Counted from the stretch's first letter, positions 49,631 to 62,586 are shown. The stretch is 64,000 bases of DNA from Viscum album (GCA_963277665.1 OY728120.1:421792138-421856137); one strand, 5' to 3'. A program made the numbers and translations. Notes: generated by a model not told the origin, from the letters alone.

Positions 49631-51880
49631 ATGCATGATACCATACTACTCACTCAGAAGCCTACCCATATTTCACAAGCCATGTTAGAGGGTCATCTAG
49701 ATCGATTGGTCAAGGTGCATCGAGCACACCATTTTCAACACAAGGAGCCTCCACATGCCATTAGACCTTACTTGCGTCGTGCTGCCTTCTAGGGCCTTAC
49801 CGTATCAGATTTCACATTTTTAGATCATTACATACTTGTTGCCCTCGTTGAGAGATATAGACCAGTGACACACATTCTACCTGCCTGAGGGAGAGATGAC
49901 CATCACCCTTGAGGATGTGGCAGTGCTTTTCAGTCTGCCTAACCAGGGGAGACTGGATAATGGACTCACTAGTTCCTCTTTGACAAACCTTGCTCAGTGC
50001 ATGTTAGGCATTGATATTTTGTCTATCCATATGGTTATAGATGGATCTACCATATCTATACCTTGGATAGTGTCGAATATTCAACATTTACATGATGATA
50101 AAGATGAAAAGACCATCACGTGTTATGCCCATGCATATATCTTACGACATATTGTCGGGACCATGTGTACTGATCACATGTGGATGCACATGCATAGGAG
50201 GTATCTACCACTACTAGAGGACATTGATCAGGATGGGATGTATAGCTAGGGATCATCCTGATTGGAATACACGTACAGATCATTATGCAGGCTATCCCAT
50301 AGGGACCGTAAAAGTCCTAGAAGATGCATCATCCTTATTCATATGTGGGCAAGGGAGAGCATCTCAGCATTCTTCCCTGACCTTGATGGTCTACCAATAG
50401 AGATGAATGTGTTGTATGACGCTCCATGTGGATGCTAGAATGATATTGATTTTCTTTTGGTTCTTGATTCTACTATGAGTTATTGACTATAATTTCTCAT
50501 TATTTGTAACTATAGATGATTTATTTTACTGGTGCTGTCAGCGAAACAATTTTGGCATGTTTTTGAGACATCATTTGGGTGTATATTGGCTACAGTTGGA
50601 CAATCTCTTACCTGGTCAGGTATGTATAGGAAATCTATCACTATCTAAAATATTTAATAATAGTATCAATTTTGGTTTATGGTTAGGTGTTTTCTAAAAA
50701 AATCACTAGTCATTTCAGATTTAATGGCTTCTATATTAGAGTATTATGAACCATTTGCCAACATACTATACTATTGGGCTTGAGGAAGATATGGCTATAG
50801 TGCCCCTCATTCATATCCATATTATTGAGTTGCAGCTGCCTGACAGAGTCATGAACCGGTTTTTCCATACTTATCTGATTGCATTACCATCGAGACAGAT
50901 AGACTTACTTCACGGGGTAAAACTAACAGGGAGGTAGGATGATGACTGGTCCTGTGTACATGCTAGTTTTATCATCTGATGGCACAGATGTGCAGATTTT
51001 CGTATTCAGGGTATTCCTATGAATCAATTCTCTATTTCGAAGCAGGTTGACTCTATTCCATGGTATATACTGAAGTTTATATTGTATTCTACCAAAACAG
51101 ACATAGAGATGCAGAGGATGGTATGTCAATAAATTTCCATTTGTTTTTTTGTTGCATTATTTTCTCATTCAATTTGTATCTATTTATACAGATGTCACAC
51201 AGAGCAACTTGTTCTCATGAGTGATAAAGTGGAGAAGGGGGTCTTTAGCTGTGCAACTGTCCATGCTACAACACTGGAGGCAAGGGCATCTTTTCATGTG
51301 CTTTTCGAGAGCATCTTGGCACATTCGGGTCGGAGAAAGGAGGTTCATGCACCAGAAGAACATCGTGAAGCTGCTGCTAGTGCTGAGGAACCATAATGAT
51401 GGCAACATATATAGTGTCATGCTGCACATGAGGCCTCACATATTCCATAGTCAGAGGTCGAACCTCTAGTAGTCCATGATCAGCCATTTAATAATGTGCC
51501 TCAGGTGGAATTAGATCCATATTTCCTGGAAGGATATCTGTAGTTCTCTCCATCTTGGATTCCATATCCTTCACAGCCTTGGGATACATCACAGCCTTGG
51601 ATTTGAGATCCATCATCGTCATCTTGGGGTATAGCTCCATCGTAGGCCCGGTTCCCCATTGGGATGGAGGCAGGTCCTTCTACCACCTTAGTGGGAGAAG
51701 GATCTGGATGCAAGTACGAGATGTAGTTGACAACTCCTTCCACTAACACACAGATGGAGGGTGCACCAGTCAATGTTCTAGTTCCTGAGGATCAGTCTTC
51801 TCTATGTCATCAAAATCCACTACACACTCGATGAGGATTTCCAATTCGCAGACCACCATGTGGAATAGAATCTCCTTTCC
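49631..51880 (+). pseudogene. Broken plant mobile domain (PMD, MAIN-like) gene with four exons
   Basis: PMD proteins (MAIN/MAIL family) are plant nuclear proteins, and the domain is common in transposons. Exon 1 (49631 to about 50437) follows the acceptor TTTATTTATAG and reads H-L-D-R-L-V-K-V-H-R, L-V-A-L-V-E-R-Y-R-P-V-T-H, then after a frameshift near 49880 L-P-E-G-E-M-T-I-T-L-E-D-V-A-V-L-F. Exon 2 is 50516-50619 (acceptor ACTATAG, donor CAG/GTATGT). Exon 3 is 50719-51120 (acceptor TTTCAG, donor ATG/GTATGT), with L-P-D-R-V-M-N-R-F and I-D-L-L-H-G-V-K-L, then D-W-S-C-V-H-A and a remnant of the W-Y block. Exon 4, from 51192 (acceptor TATACAG), is a low-complexity tail. In-frame stops (for example near 49790) make it a pseudogene although most splice sites survive. 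Confidence 0.88.
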
Positions 51881-51989
51881 ATAGACATTGACATTTATTG
51901 TACATAATTGTTTACATGTTTAATTCCTACTGAAATATAAATACAATTATAAATTTTTGGTCGGAGTGAAATCTCAAGAGGGGGTGAAT

Positions 51990-52985
51990 TGAGTTCCAAT
52001 ATAAGAAATGTTTAAAATTTCATTCATATCAATCTTATAAATTATATTATATTCATCTACGAAGTCATGTACTTGAATCATATTTAACAATCATGTTGGT
52101 GGATTTGAATGGTTATAAATAATTATTCACCATGAATTTTTTAAAAGTTATTTTTATTTTGGACTACTAGTTAGATGTTTAATAAATTTTTAAAATGACT
52201 TCATATATATCTGATATTTTATATTATATAGGGCAGCAATGTCACGTACATGAAACATTTTTATGATTCATTTAGGTGGATTTTAAAGGTTATAAATAAA
52301 TTTTCACCAAGATTTTTTAATAAATTATTATTCTTTTGGACTACTATTTATATTTTTAAGAATGGTTTAAAATTTTATTCATATTAGTATTATAGTTTAT
52401 ATTATATATGCCAACAAAGTTGCGTACTTGAAAAATAGTTATGTTTCATGTTAGTGGATTTGATATGATATAAATAATTTATCGGAAATATTTTTTAAGA
52501 AATTATTTTTATTTTGGTCTACTTCTTATATGTTTAATATATGTTTAAAATTTAATTCATGTCAGTCATATAGTTTACGTTTTATAGGTCAGAAAAGTCA
52601 CGTACTTGAAAACTATTTTTTTCATGTAACATGATATGATAGGTTATAAATAACTTTTCAACAACAATTTATTATAAATTATTTTTATTTTGGACAACAT
52701 GTTATTTTTTTAAAAAATGATTAAAATTTCATTCATATCGATCTTATATTTTACATTATATAGGCCAGCAATGTCACATACTTGAAACATTTTTATGTTT
52801 CAAGTAGGTGGATATGATAGGTTATATTGAATTTTTCACCTAGATTTTAATGAAATTATATTTATTTTGGACTAATTTTTATATTTTTATGAAATGTTTT
52901 AAATTTCATTCATATCGGTCTTATTGTTTTAATTATATAGGCCATCAAAGTCACATAGTTGAATAAAATATAATTTATGTTGAAA
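51990..52985 (+). repeat. 177-bp tandem repeat, about six diverged copies
   Basis: The marker GTCACGTACTTGAA and its variants starts at 52064, 52241, 52419, 52597, 52773 and 52950, giving periods of 177, 178, 178, 176 and 177 bp. Each unit also has TTTCATTCATAT, TATATAGGCCAGCAA, GGTTATAAATAA and TTATTTTGGACTAC. Non-coding; it begins about 110 bp after the PMD tail. Confidence 0.9.
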
Positions 52986-53176
52986 AATTATGTTTTATTT
53001 ATATATATATAACCATACAAGCATAATAATAAAACAGTAAAATTTTAAATATATAAAAAAATATAATAAAATGTTGTTTTAGGGAAAAGGTGGAATCCCC
53101 GATGCCGCATTTGTACCATATTTCAAAAAATTAAACTAGTTTGTTTTTAGGAATGAAAAAAAGATTTAAAAAAACT

Positions 53177-55400
53177 GGGATACTTTCCACATCTCCAGAT
53201 CTATGTGAGGTAGGTAATTTTTTTCCATTATAGGATTAGAATATTTCTAATGATCGTATTCCTCAGTTTTTCATTGTTGCTATAATTTCATATTGAACTT
53301 TTTATTTATATTTTTTTCCTAAATCCTTATCTGCCAAATATATTTTTTTCTAATTTTATTTTGTTCACTGATTTGAGTTTTTTGTGGACTGTTACATTTT
53401 ACAGTAATTTTTTGAACATTTTTTATTGAATAGTTCTATGAATTACATTGTTTTGGTGTTAAATTTTTCAACATTTCATACTACGTTCATTCTTTGTATG
53501 AATATGTTTTATCCGATTTTTGTTTATTGAAATTATATATTCTATATTGTTGTCTGCAATTATACATATCTTTAAGAAGAATATTGAACCTATCTATGTC
53601 CACTTATATCTATCAGATTCACTTTTGGTCCACTGGTATTGTGAATTACATATATATTTTATTACTATATAGTGCATAATTTAACTATTAAATAAACCAA
53701 TATGAAAATTTAAATTGGATAACAAATTTTCATTGTATGATGAATGATAAGAGTACCTAATTTTCTTTTAAAAAATTATTAAGGTATTTTTACTCATTTA
53801 ATAATGTTTATTTTTTTTCAATTTTACATACTCTATTTTCCTGGTTTCATTCTAATGGATTACCTTAATTTATTTTAATACCAATTCAAATTATGTTTAT
53901 ATTATGGTTTGTAAGGGGATGTATGTCTTTGAAACTACAATTATTTTATAAAATTATTAATTATATGTGTGATTTTAAAACCATTGTTTATTTAAATATG
54001 TTTATTGATATATTTCATGTTTTACAAACAAGCAATGTTTGTGATTAATGTTTTTCATATCTACATTTCTATGTTTTCTTCCAAATATGATTTCATTTAG
54101 GAAAATACAAAATAATTTATTTTCAAATAATGGTTCCCAAATATCAAATTTTTTTGTGAGTGATTTTATTCATTAGTTCTTAATTTAAAAACGGCATATA
54201 ATGATTTTTTTTATGTTTTCAAACATGATTAATTTATTTTACCAATTATATTATTAAATCCTTGTTTCATATATATGTATATATTAATTTCTTATTTTAT
54301 GTTCTTTTTATTTATGAATATATATATATATATATCAACATATTTAACAATTAAAACATGATTTATGTGCGCAATAAAATCATGAATGATTTTGTGTCAA
54401 ATTTCAAATCATGATCATGACTAAGAATATATTTTCAATTTATTCATCGATGTTTTTTTATTTAAAATGTTTCACTATAAATTTTAGGATCACAATTAGG
54501 ATAATTGTTTTATAATTTTATGTGATAAACACATTAAAATCTCTAAAATATATAGGGAAGAGTTGTTTTATTAATAAAATTAATTTATTTATAAAATTTT
54601 ACATTAAACATCATATTTTGAATAAATCAAATGCTTAATTAGTATCATTATTCAATGATGAGTATTTAAATGGAATTTATTATGATTTCATAAAAAAATA
54701 TTTATTTTGAGGTTATTAATGAATGAACGAATGCATCGATGTTGATAATTTTTATTAAATATCCATGAAAATTAAAATTTATACAAGTCTTGACTTTATG
54801 AAGACATTAATGTGATTTCTTATGAAGTTATTGTTTATATATTTATATATAAATTGAAGTGTATGTATATTTAATTTGTAAATACATTTTAAAAAAAATC
54901 ATAAGTGAAAATTAATATATATGTAATGAAACCTAATTTATTTTAAAAATATTTCATCAACATGGTAAACATGGTGGGGAGTGGGAGTGAACACATCCCT
55001 CAAGAAAGTAGTTTTGCACAGAAAATCATATATGTTTCATGTAACACCATGGTATAGTTTTCAATAATTTTTTAATGATTTCAAAAAAAATATTGGATTC
55101 TTTTACTTCATTTTTGAAGAATATATATTTTCAATGTATTATAATATATTATAAACATATTTATACTGGAATTTTTGAAAACCCCTAACCAGGAAAATTA
55201 TTTCATTCCCAATGTTTTAAATTTATTTTCAAAGGTTCATTATAATTTTACTGAGGCATCATACACAATTAATTTTTTTTATGTTGAAAGGTATTTATAT
55301 AATCCACTAAAACATATACAAGAAAAGTCTCTAGTATGTTAAATGTTATGTATAATTTTCTTTTGTCTTTAAAAAATACATTTCATTTTATCTGTTTATC
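53177..55400 (+). repeat. Block Y1, downstream flank of the MULE-PMD unit
   Basis: Matches 56581 to about 63080 (Y2) once the LTR inserted there is removed. Landmarks: ATGTGAGGTAGGT (53202 against 56609); GGTTCCCAAATATCAAATTTT (54134) against GGTTCCTGAATATCAAATTTT (61769); TATATATATATATCAACATATTTA at about 54320 and 61965; GGGGAGTGGGAGTG (54974) against AGGGAGTGGGGAGTG (62651). The corrected offset is steady at about 3.40 kb. No coding motif; the 61-codon frame at 53494-53679 is unsupported. Confidence 0.75.
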
Positions 55401-55630
55401 ATTGACGTGGAGGTTTGGTTTTTATCTTGATTGAAGAGAAACCATCTAGAAAACATTGGAGAATAAATGTTATCATATATGTGGTATAGTATATATGTAT
55501 AATATTTCTTGTTTTGTTAATTATGATGATGGGAATTCATAATTTCATGTAGTCTAACAAACAAACTATGAGGGTGTAATTCTTTTTATGTGGGAAAAAA
55601 TAAAACAACCTTAGAAAATTTTAATTTTAA
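55401..55630. other. Junction between Y1 and X2
   Basis: About 220 bp without recognised similarity to the other repeat copies. If the two units are separate insertions, target duplications and terminal inverted repeats should be sought here. None was obvious by eye. Confidence 0.3.
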
Positions 55631-56580
55631 TTTTATTAATAATTTTTTTATTAATTATTTCTAAGTAAATATTTATTTAGTAAACAAATATTTTATACAA
55701 AAAATGTATAATAAATATGAATTTTTAATATAAAAAGGTTTCATTATATTTCATCTTATATATATATATATGTATACCTATTTTATGAGTTTCTGAAATA
55801 ATTATAATTTTGAAAATGATATTTTAAAATAACAGAATATTTGAAACAAAACATAAGATATTATTGTAAAATATAATTATTTTTTAGCTATATATATGAT
55901 TATAATATATTTTTAATATGGATTTAAGAAATTAAGAAATTGAATATACTTAATTATACACTCAATCATTAAAATATCACAAAATTTAAATTATAAATAT
56001 ACCATATAATTATATATTTTAAAGTAAATTTGATTATTTTTTATTAAATTTAGGAATTTATAAAAATTTAATTAAAGAATATTAGTATAGTTATAGATAT
56101 GGTGATATGATTAGAAGTAAAAAAATTCAAAAAAATTTGATTAATATATATATATATACATGAATTATGTCACCCAATTTATTATTATACAAGTATTATT
56201 ATCATATTATTATTATAACTATATGTGTATTATTACTTTATTAAAACTGAATATGAATAATATTAAAATATAATGAATAAAATCAAATATGAAAAGATAA
56301 CATGGGTAAGGAATTTTGGGAGAACCTCGAGGAAATGAAGGTGTTTCGGGTAGTGGGAGGGTTCAAATGTGGATAGGATGAGCATGCATCAGTTCAGAGG
56401 TATCGAGCCTATCCTATTAGAGGGTTCAAGAGTGGTGGGGATTTTAGCACATGTGAGGAGTTCAATTGATGATTGGAATCCGGTGAGGGTGGGAATCATG
56501 CTATGAGAGATTTTTTATCGAGGTAGTTCATGTGAATCTTGGTTGCGATGATGGATTATCTTAAAATTATTTTTTATCAA
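55631..56580 (+). repeat. Block X2 of the second, core-less unit
   Basis: Diverged copy of X1 (43016-43995) with the same order of landmarks. It runs directly into Y2 at about 56581 with no transposase, array or PMD sequence between. Confidence 0.65.
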
Positions 56581-59042
56581 GGATAAATATTCTTATCCTC
56601 TAGATCAATGTGAGGTAGGTTATTTTTTTCATTTCTAGGAATCTAATATTTTTGATGATCCTATTTCCCTATTTTTCTCCACTGGGAAACTGTCATATTG
56701 TAACATCCCAGGTAAATAAAGAATAAAGAATTTTCATATTTATTAATATTTACGAATTAAATATTAATTTTATTTTAAAGGGTTTGCTATGTTCGATAGC
56801 GTACCCGATACACAACGATGAGTTTCTTTGAAACTTACGTAGCACACTAGTAATAAAATAATATTATTTTAAATGTTAGTTAACAAGTAGCCGTTGTACT
56901 GGCGGGAATGGATAGAAATAACTAAAATATGATTATATATGTTTTTAAATGTTTATACATTTACCCAATAAAAGATAAAGGCTTAAAATACGGAAAGAGT
57001 TCAATTTTAGGCATTTATACCCTAATTTTCACTAAAGGTTCACTTATCACCTTTTAATGGTGAACCGTCATTAAATATAGTTTTGATCACTCTTATACTT
57101 TATTTTGGACCAAATATAACTCTTCTTTAGAATCGGGACATCAAAATTTACTTTGTGTAAATTTTTGGTACCTTTCTGATAAAGTGCATTTTTTATGAAT
57201 AGTGTAAAATGTTGTATTTTAATTCAAAACCTCTTTTTAATCTAAATTATTTATATGATTAGATTGTTATTTTAATTGGTTTTAAAGTGAAATTAGAAAA
57301 AAAAAATACCAGTTAATCCAATGGTGGTCATTGGAATCAAATTCACTTTGAAATTGGACTTAAACAGGTGTCAATCTTTTGATACTTATTGTTTCACAAA
57401 AACACGCTATTTGTCATGACAGCGGGAAATAATTATTAAATTAATTAATTTGACTTATATGTTTTGAATTTTGTAAAATGGACTTCATTTTTGAATTCAG
57501 AATATCAAATATATCTTAGGGTGAATTTTTGGTAATTTTCTGAAAAACTTCAATTTTTGATGAATAGTGAAACCACTAAGTGGTAATCAAGAAAACTGAT
57601 TTTTCAGTTAAATGAAAGTTTACCACTAATGTGTATTGAATTTTGAAAATCCGACATACATGGTTGTCATTAATAAGTAAAATGTGGTTCAATGAGATTA
57701 AAATAATTTTTTGGTGAATAGTAATTTTTTTTCATTAATCGCGATTAGAGGTAATTAGTGTAGTTTAAGGTAAAAATGGTATTATAAGAATGTGAAAACA
57801 CCATGACACTTGTCTTACACCTATTGGGTGAGTCATTTCCGACCAAGACAAGCCATGGGCCAACTTGGGGACCCCATGGAGCCACTTTAGTTGGAAAATG
57901 ACATTAATATATTTTTATTTAATGTTAAAGTGAAAATGACACTAACATTAATTCTTTTACTAAAATAATTTTTGAGTGGGGTTATACAAGTCCAAATTTT
58001 GATTATAAATAGTCATTGGAAAGCTAAAATGATTTCCTACATCATAGTATTTTTTTTAATAATTTTTAGACATTAAATAAATTAAATTATATATGACATA
58101 ATAATGATGCAGCGATGACATCATTATTTGACGATTTAAATAAAATGGAAAGATAATGAAAAATCTAAAACCTACACATGTCCAAAACCAATTGGATGAG
58201 TGGATTTCGAACCCTTATCACCTTATCCACGACTTATATCAATGTGGGACCTTTTAAAACCGAAACACATTTTCAAATAAAGTAATATTTCTTTACTTTC
58301 CAAAAGTGCCCCTCCTCTCCTCTTATAAAAGGCCCCCACCTCTACCGCATTTCACACACTTCTCAAGCCTTTGGCTCGGACAACCCCTGCCCAATTACTC
58401 TCTCCAAATCCCTCTCCTCATCCTAGAGGATTCCATTTGGGCAGAATTCTTTCAAAGGAAGCCTTTAGGCTCAAATCAAAAGGGAGTTACACTTTAAAAG
58501 GTAATTCATTCTCTCTTGTTCATTTGTTTTATTTTGCTTCTACAACCCTCTAAACTCTTTTTATTTACTTCTTTTGTAACAACACCAATATATTCAATAT
58601 ACTAGGATGTTTTTATAAGATTTATTTGAGCTACACTCTCACACAACTACATCAAATGGTTAAAGAACATACGGTTTTCGTGGATGGCGAAATTCTGCCT
58701 CCCGAAACGATGATTGTTCAATACTCATTTAACACCTTCAAAGGTGGCCATTATGATGTCACTATTTTTATATATTATATATAATATGTTTATGTTTTCT
58801 TTAAGCTTCTGTATTTTTTATTTTGGGCATACCTTTATGGTTTCCATTATGGGTAAACACGATATCTTCATTTAAGGAAGTGCGGACTACCGCCCCCTCA
58901 AAGTGATGTGATTCGTTAATGCCATATGTGGGACGTGTAAAGGATGGATTTAAAGTTATTATATATGATGTTATACTGGAATTATAATATACCTCTATAT
59001 CATTATTATTTCTTTCCATTAAAGTATGAGATAGAAATTAAA

Positions 59043-59309
59043 GTAGCGTTCATGCGTACGTACGGCTTACCGTCTCCATGAACGGTGCATTTCATTTCTT
59101 ATCCCCAAATGTACTGTACTATTAAAAGTACATGTATATAATGGATATATATAATTAATGATATATCTAAATGATGAATATAATTATGGAATTAAAATAT
59201 ACATACCTCTCATTTATTTTTAATTCCTTTAATATGACAAAGAAATGAAAGTAGCGTTCATGCGTACGTACGGCTTACCGTCTCCATGAACAGTGCATTT
59301 CATTTCTTA
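59043..59309 (+). repeat. 208-bp tandem module with CGTACGTACGG in the solo LTR
   Basis: GTAGCGTTCATGCGTACGTA starts at 59043 and again at 59251. The two 58-bp copies differ by one visible base (AACGG against AACAG), while the sequence between is far less conserved. Each contains CGGCTTACCGTCTCCATGAAC. Confidence 0.9.
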
Positions 59310-60219
59310 CCTCTAAATGATTATGTAATATTATAAATACATGTATATTCTGTATATATATGATATATATGATATCCAAATCAGGAATTTCATTCTGGAT
59401 ATAAAGAACTTTTGACCACACGAACAACATGTAATTGTAAGAAGTTCACTTTCGACTTAAGAACCAAATATTGACAAAACAAACATTATTAACTTAAATG
59501 GTTACATAATGTTTATAACATGGCAATAAGTGATATAAAAGGAATAATGAACTTTAATAAGGTTCTTAATCAAGTATAAATTAACTCAAGTTTATTATTC
59601 CGGACGTTAAAGAACGATCGAGTCAAGTCGGACCCGAGGTAAGGGAACTTCTTAACCCAATTTCCGTTCTTTGGGTAAATCTCCTAATTTCAAATTATGT
59701 CATGATATTATTATGTCCTATCTTGCATTTTTACTTTCTTTATGTGTACTTATAGTTAATACACATAATAGATCTATTTTATTTAAAAATGATCTTTGTA
59801 AGGGACTTCGTCTCAATCTCCTTTCATTGAGGCATATTTCGTTTTATACACAACTTTCTTTTATACGGTGTATAAACTCCTTTGACTTTTACTTTTATAC
59901 AAAAGGAATCTTTTTCTACGAAGCGTTTTACTAAACGACAAAAAGGAATGTTTATTTTTAACGTACGCGGTGACAACGACCTTTTTCCGCCACCGCGAGT
60001 ATTATTTGATCTTTGGCTTTCTCAACAAGCCGTAATGTTTTTAGAATAAAATAAATAACATATACTCTTTTATGTATTTTGGTATTGAAAATGGTTTTGA
60101 AAAAGGATTCTATTATGTTAATATATTTATGATATATTGTGATTGAAATGTGGAAATGTTATCATTCCTTTATATTGTTTTTATGTTTTATGATTTTATA
60201 TTGGTACTTGGAAATTTTA

Positions 60220-60420
60220 ACGGGTGGTTACGTTATAAACCATATGACGGGTGGTGCCGTGAATACCAGGACGGGTGGTTACGTTATAACCTCTAATGCA
60301 TTGGGTATGGAAGTTGGTCGTATGGCTATTCCATTAAGTATGTTTGCAAATTGTCCATATGGCTATTCCATTAAGTGATATGTGTGGAAGTCAACTGTAT
60401 GGTTATTCCACTTAAGTATG
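60220..60420 (+). repeat. Short tandem repeats in the solo LTR
   Basis: ACGGGTGGT occurs at 60220, 60247 and 60271, in units of 24-27 bp, two of them continuing TACGTTATAA. TATGGCTATTCCATTAAG and variants follow near 60321, 60358 and 60400. The 79-codon open frame over this area is a by-product of the repeats. Confidence 0.8.
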
Positions 60421-62555
60421 TTTGTGTCCCAAGTTACCTTTATATATTCTATGTGTTCTTTATATGGGTTTTATGGTAATCCTTTGGTTACAAAAAGGTA
60501 AGTAATGATACTTTATTCAGTGAAGATTTTTTTTTACTACTTCATGAAGGTGAAGGTATTAATTTGATATAGTATACATGGTTTACTTGATGTTTGAAAA
60601 ACTAACAGTTTTCATTCTCTTTGTATCCCTTACTGAGCTTTTTATGTTCACCCCAAGCTTTTCGAAATGTTTTTCACAGGACTTAAAGTGGAATAAGGTC
60701 AAGGATGGGATCAAGGGAATTTCATGCTATCTAAAACATGGAATCTAGACATCTTTCTTTTTAAGAGTTTTTTTTATGGAGACTTAGTAGAAGTGTCTAC
60801 TTTGTAATCTTTTAAGATGTAATAGTTATGTTCTAATTCTCTAAAACTCTAAACCTGAAAAGATCCTCAATGTGAATTATTCATTTAATTCAATATTAAG
60901 TAAGGTTTAAGGCTGGGGCCTTATACATATTCACTAATTTCTTGACTTTCTCCATCTCAATACTTTTCACCAAATTTATTTCTTCTATCAGGTTTTCTCT
61001 TATAGAAACATTTGAGTTTTATGTCGATCAAAATCTAATGTATAAATTTTTGGTATTTTTGAATTGAATCTACCAATTAATTTATTGGTTTTTGGTTTGA
61101 AATTTTTAATGTTTTGGACTACTTTCATTATTCTCTAGAATCTGTTTCTTACAATTTATTAGGATATAAATTATATTTTCAATTCTATAATATGCATAGA
61201 CACTATACTTATAGGGAAAGAATAAACATATCTCTTTCCTATGATATCGATCAGAATATTCTCTAGTATGATGGTCTATCAAATTTTATATATATCTTTG
61301 GTCACTATATATTGGGAAATATATATACAAAATCTACCATCCTAAAAATTATGGTTATCAATCAAATTTTCATAGTCTGGTTGAATATAAGAGTCTATTG
61401 ATTTATTTTCAAAAATGAATATGGTATTATTACTCATTTAATATTATTTTTTTCAAATTTTAATTTTTAATTATATTACTTCAATTTTAATGGATTATTT
61501 TAATTTATTTTTATCTGTAATGAATTTATGTTTAGTATATCTTTTGTAAATGGATTTTTTTCTTCAAAACACTAATTACATTACAAACTTATTAATTCAA
61601 TGTGTGATTTTAAAAACATTTCCAGGTTAAATTTATATATACATATATTTTATGTTCTATAAAAATGCAATATTTTCAATTATAGTATATTATATCAACA
61701 TAATAAAGTGTTCTTCAAATTAATATTTATTTCCAGGTTAAATAATTTAATATATTTTAAAAATATGGTTCCTGAATATCAAATTTTTAAGGGATCTAAT
61801 TTATTCATTAGTCATAAATTTATTATAGTATTTTAATGATTTTAATTTAATCTATTTATAAAATTGAATTTATTTATACTTTTATGGGTTTTATAATTCT
61901 ACTTCACATATTTATGTATATATTAATTTTTTATTATTAGTTTATTTTATTTAGGAATATATATATATATATATATATCAACATATTTATCCCTCAAAAC
62001 ATGATTTGAGAGCACATAAAATCATGAATGAATATGTGTTAAATTTTAGATCAAGATATCATAATAGATCTTATTTTCAAATTATTCAACAATGAGATGT
62101 TTTATTTAATATTTTCATTTGGATTATATTTGAATGATAATGATTTTTTATTTTTTAATCTATGTGATAAACAGTTTATAATCAATAATAATTATTATGA
62201 AGTGTTCATGAATTTACACTATTAATTTATGTATCAAATGATAATATAAATTGTCATATTATGAATCATGATAGTTGTTATTTAGTATCATTATTAAAGC
62301 ATGAATTTTTTAATGATAATGTCTAGCATATCATAACTTTTTATTTCTGGAGGTTATGAATTATAGTATGAATACATGGTTGTTGATAATTTTAATTAAT
62401 AGTCCATGAAAAGGCTAATTGATATGAGTATTCACTATAATAAGAATAATAAATAATATCTCAAGAAGTTAATATTTATATATTATTTTTCAAATTTATG
62501 TGTATGAGTATTTAATATGTAAATACTTTTTTAAATTAATTATAATGTGAAAATT

Positions 62556-62586
<31 letters not shown>

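Larger units (their letters stand above)
56699..60925 (+). mobile_element. Solo LTR of gypsy family A (4227 bp) with target duplication
   Basis: Starts TGTAACATCCC and ends GGGGCCTTATA, a decayed inverted-repeat pair. Both ends are flanked by CATAT (56694-56698 and 60926-60930). No gag, pol or primer site adjoins it, so it is a solo LTR left by LTR-LTR recombination. A promoter-like TTATAAAAGGCCCC lies at 58323, a duplicated CGTACGTACGG/GTCTCC module at 59043-59101 and 59251-59309, and short tandem repeats at 60220-60420. It shares the blocks CAATTTTTGATGAATAGT and CAGAATATCAAA with the A1 LTR. Confidence 0.85.

Noticed and set aside
51501..51773. Minus-strand open frame of 90 codons
   Set aside because: It is antisense to the low-complexity C-terminal tail of the PMD gene.
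51990..52985. 177-bp array considered as an active centromere satellite
   Set aside because: Only six diverged copies are present and they sit inside a transposon unit, so there is no direct evidence for centromere function here.
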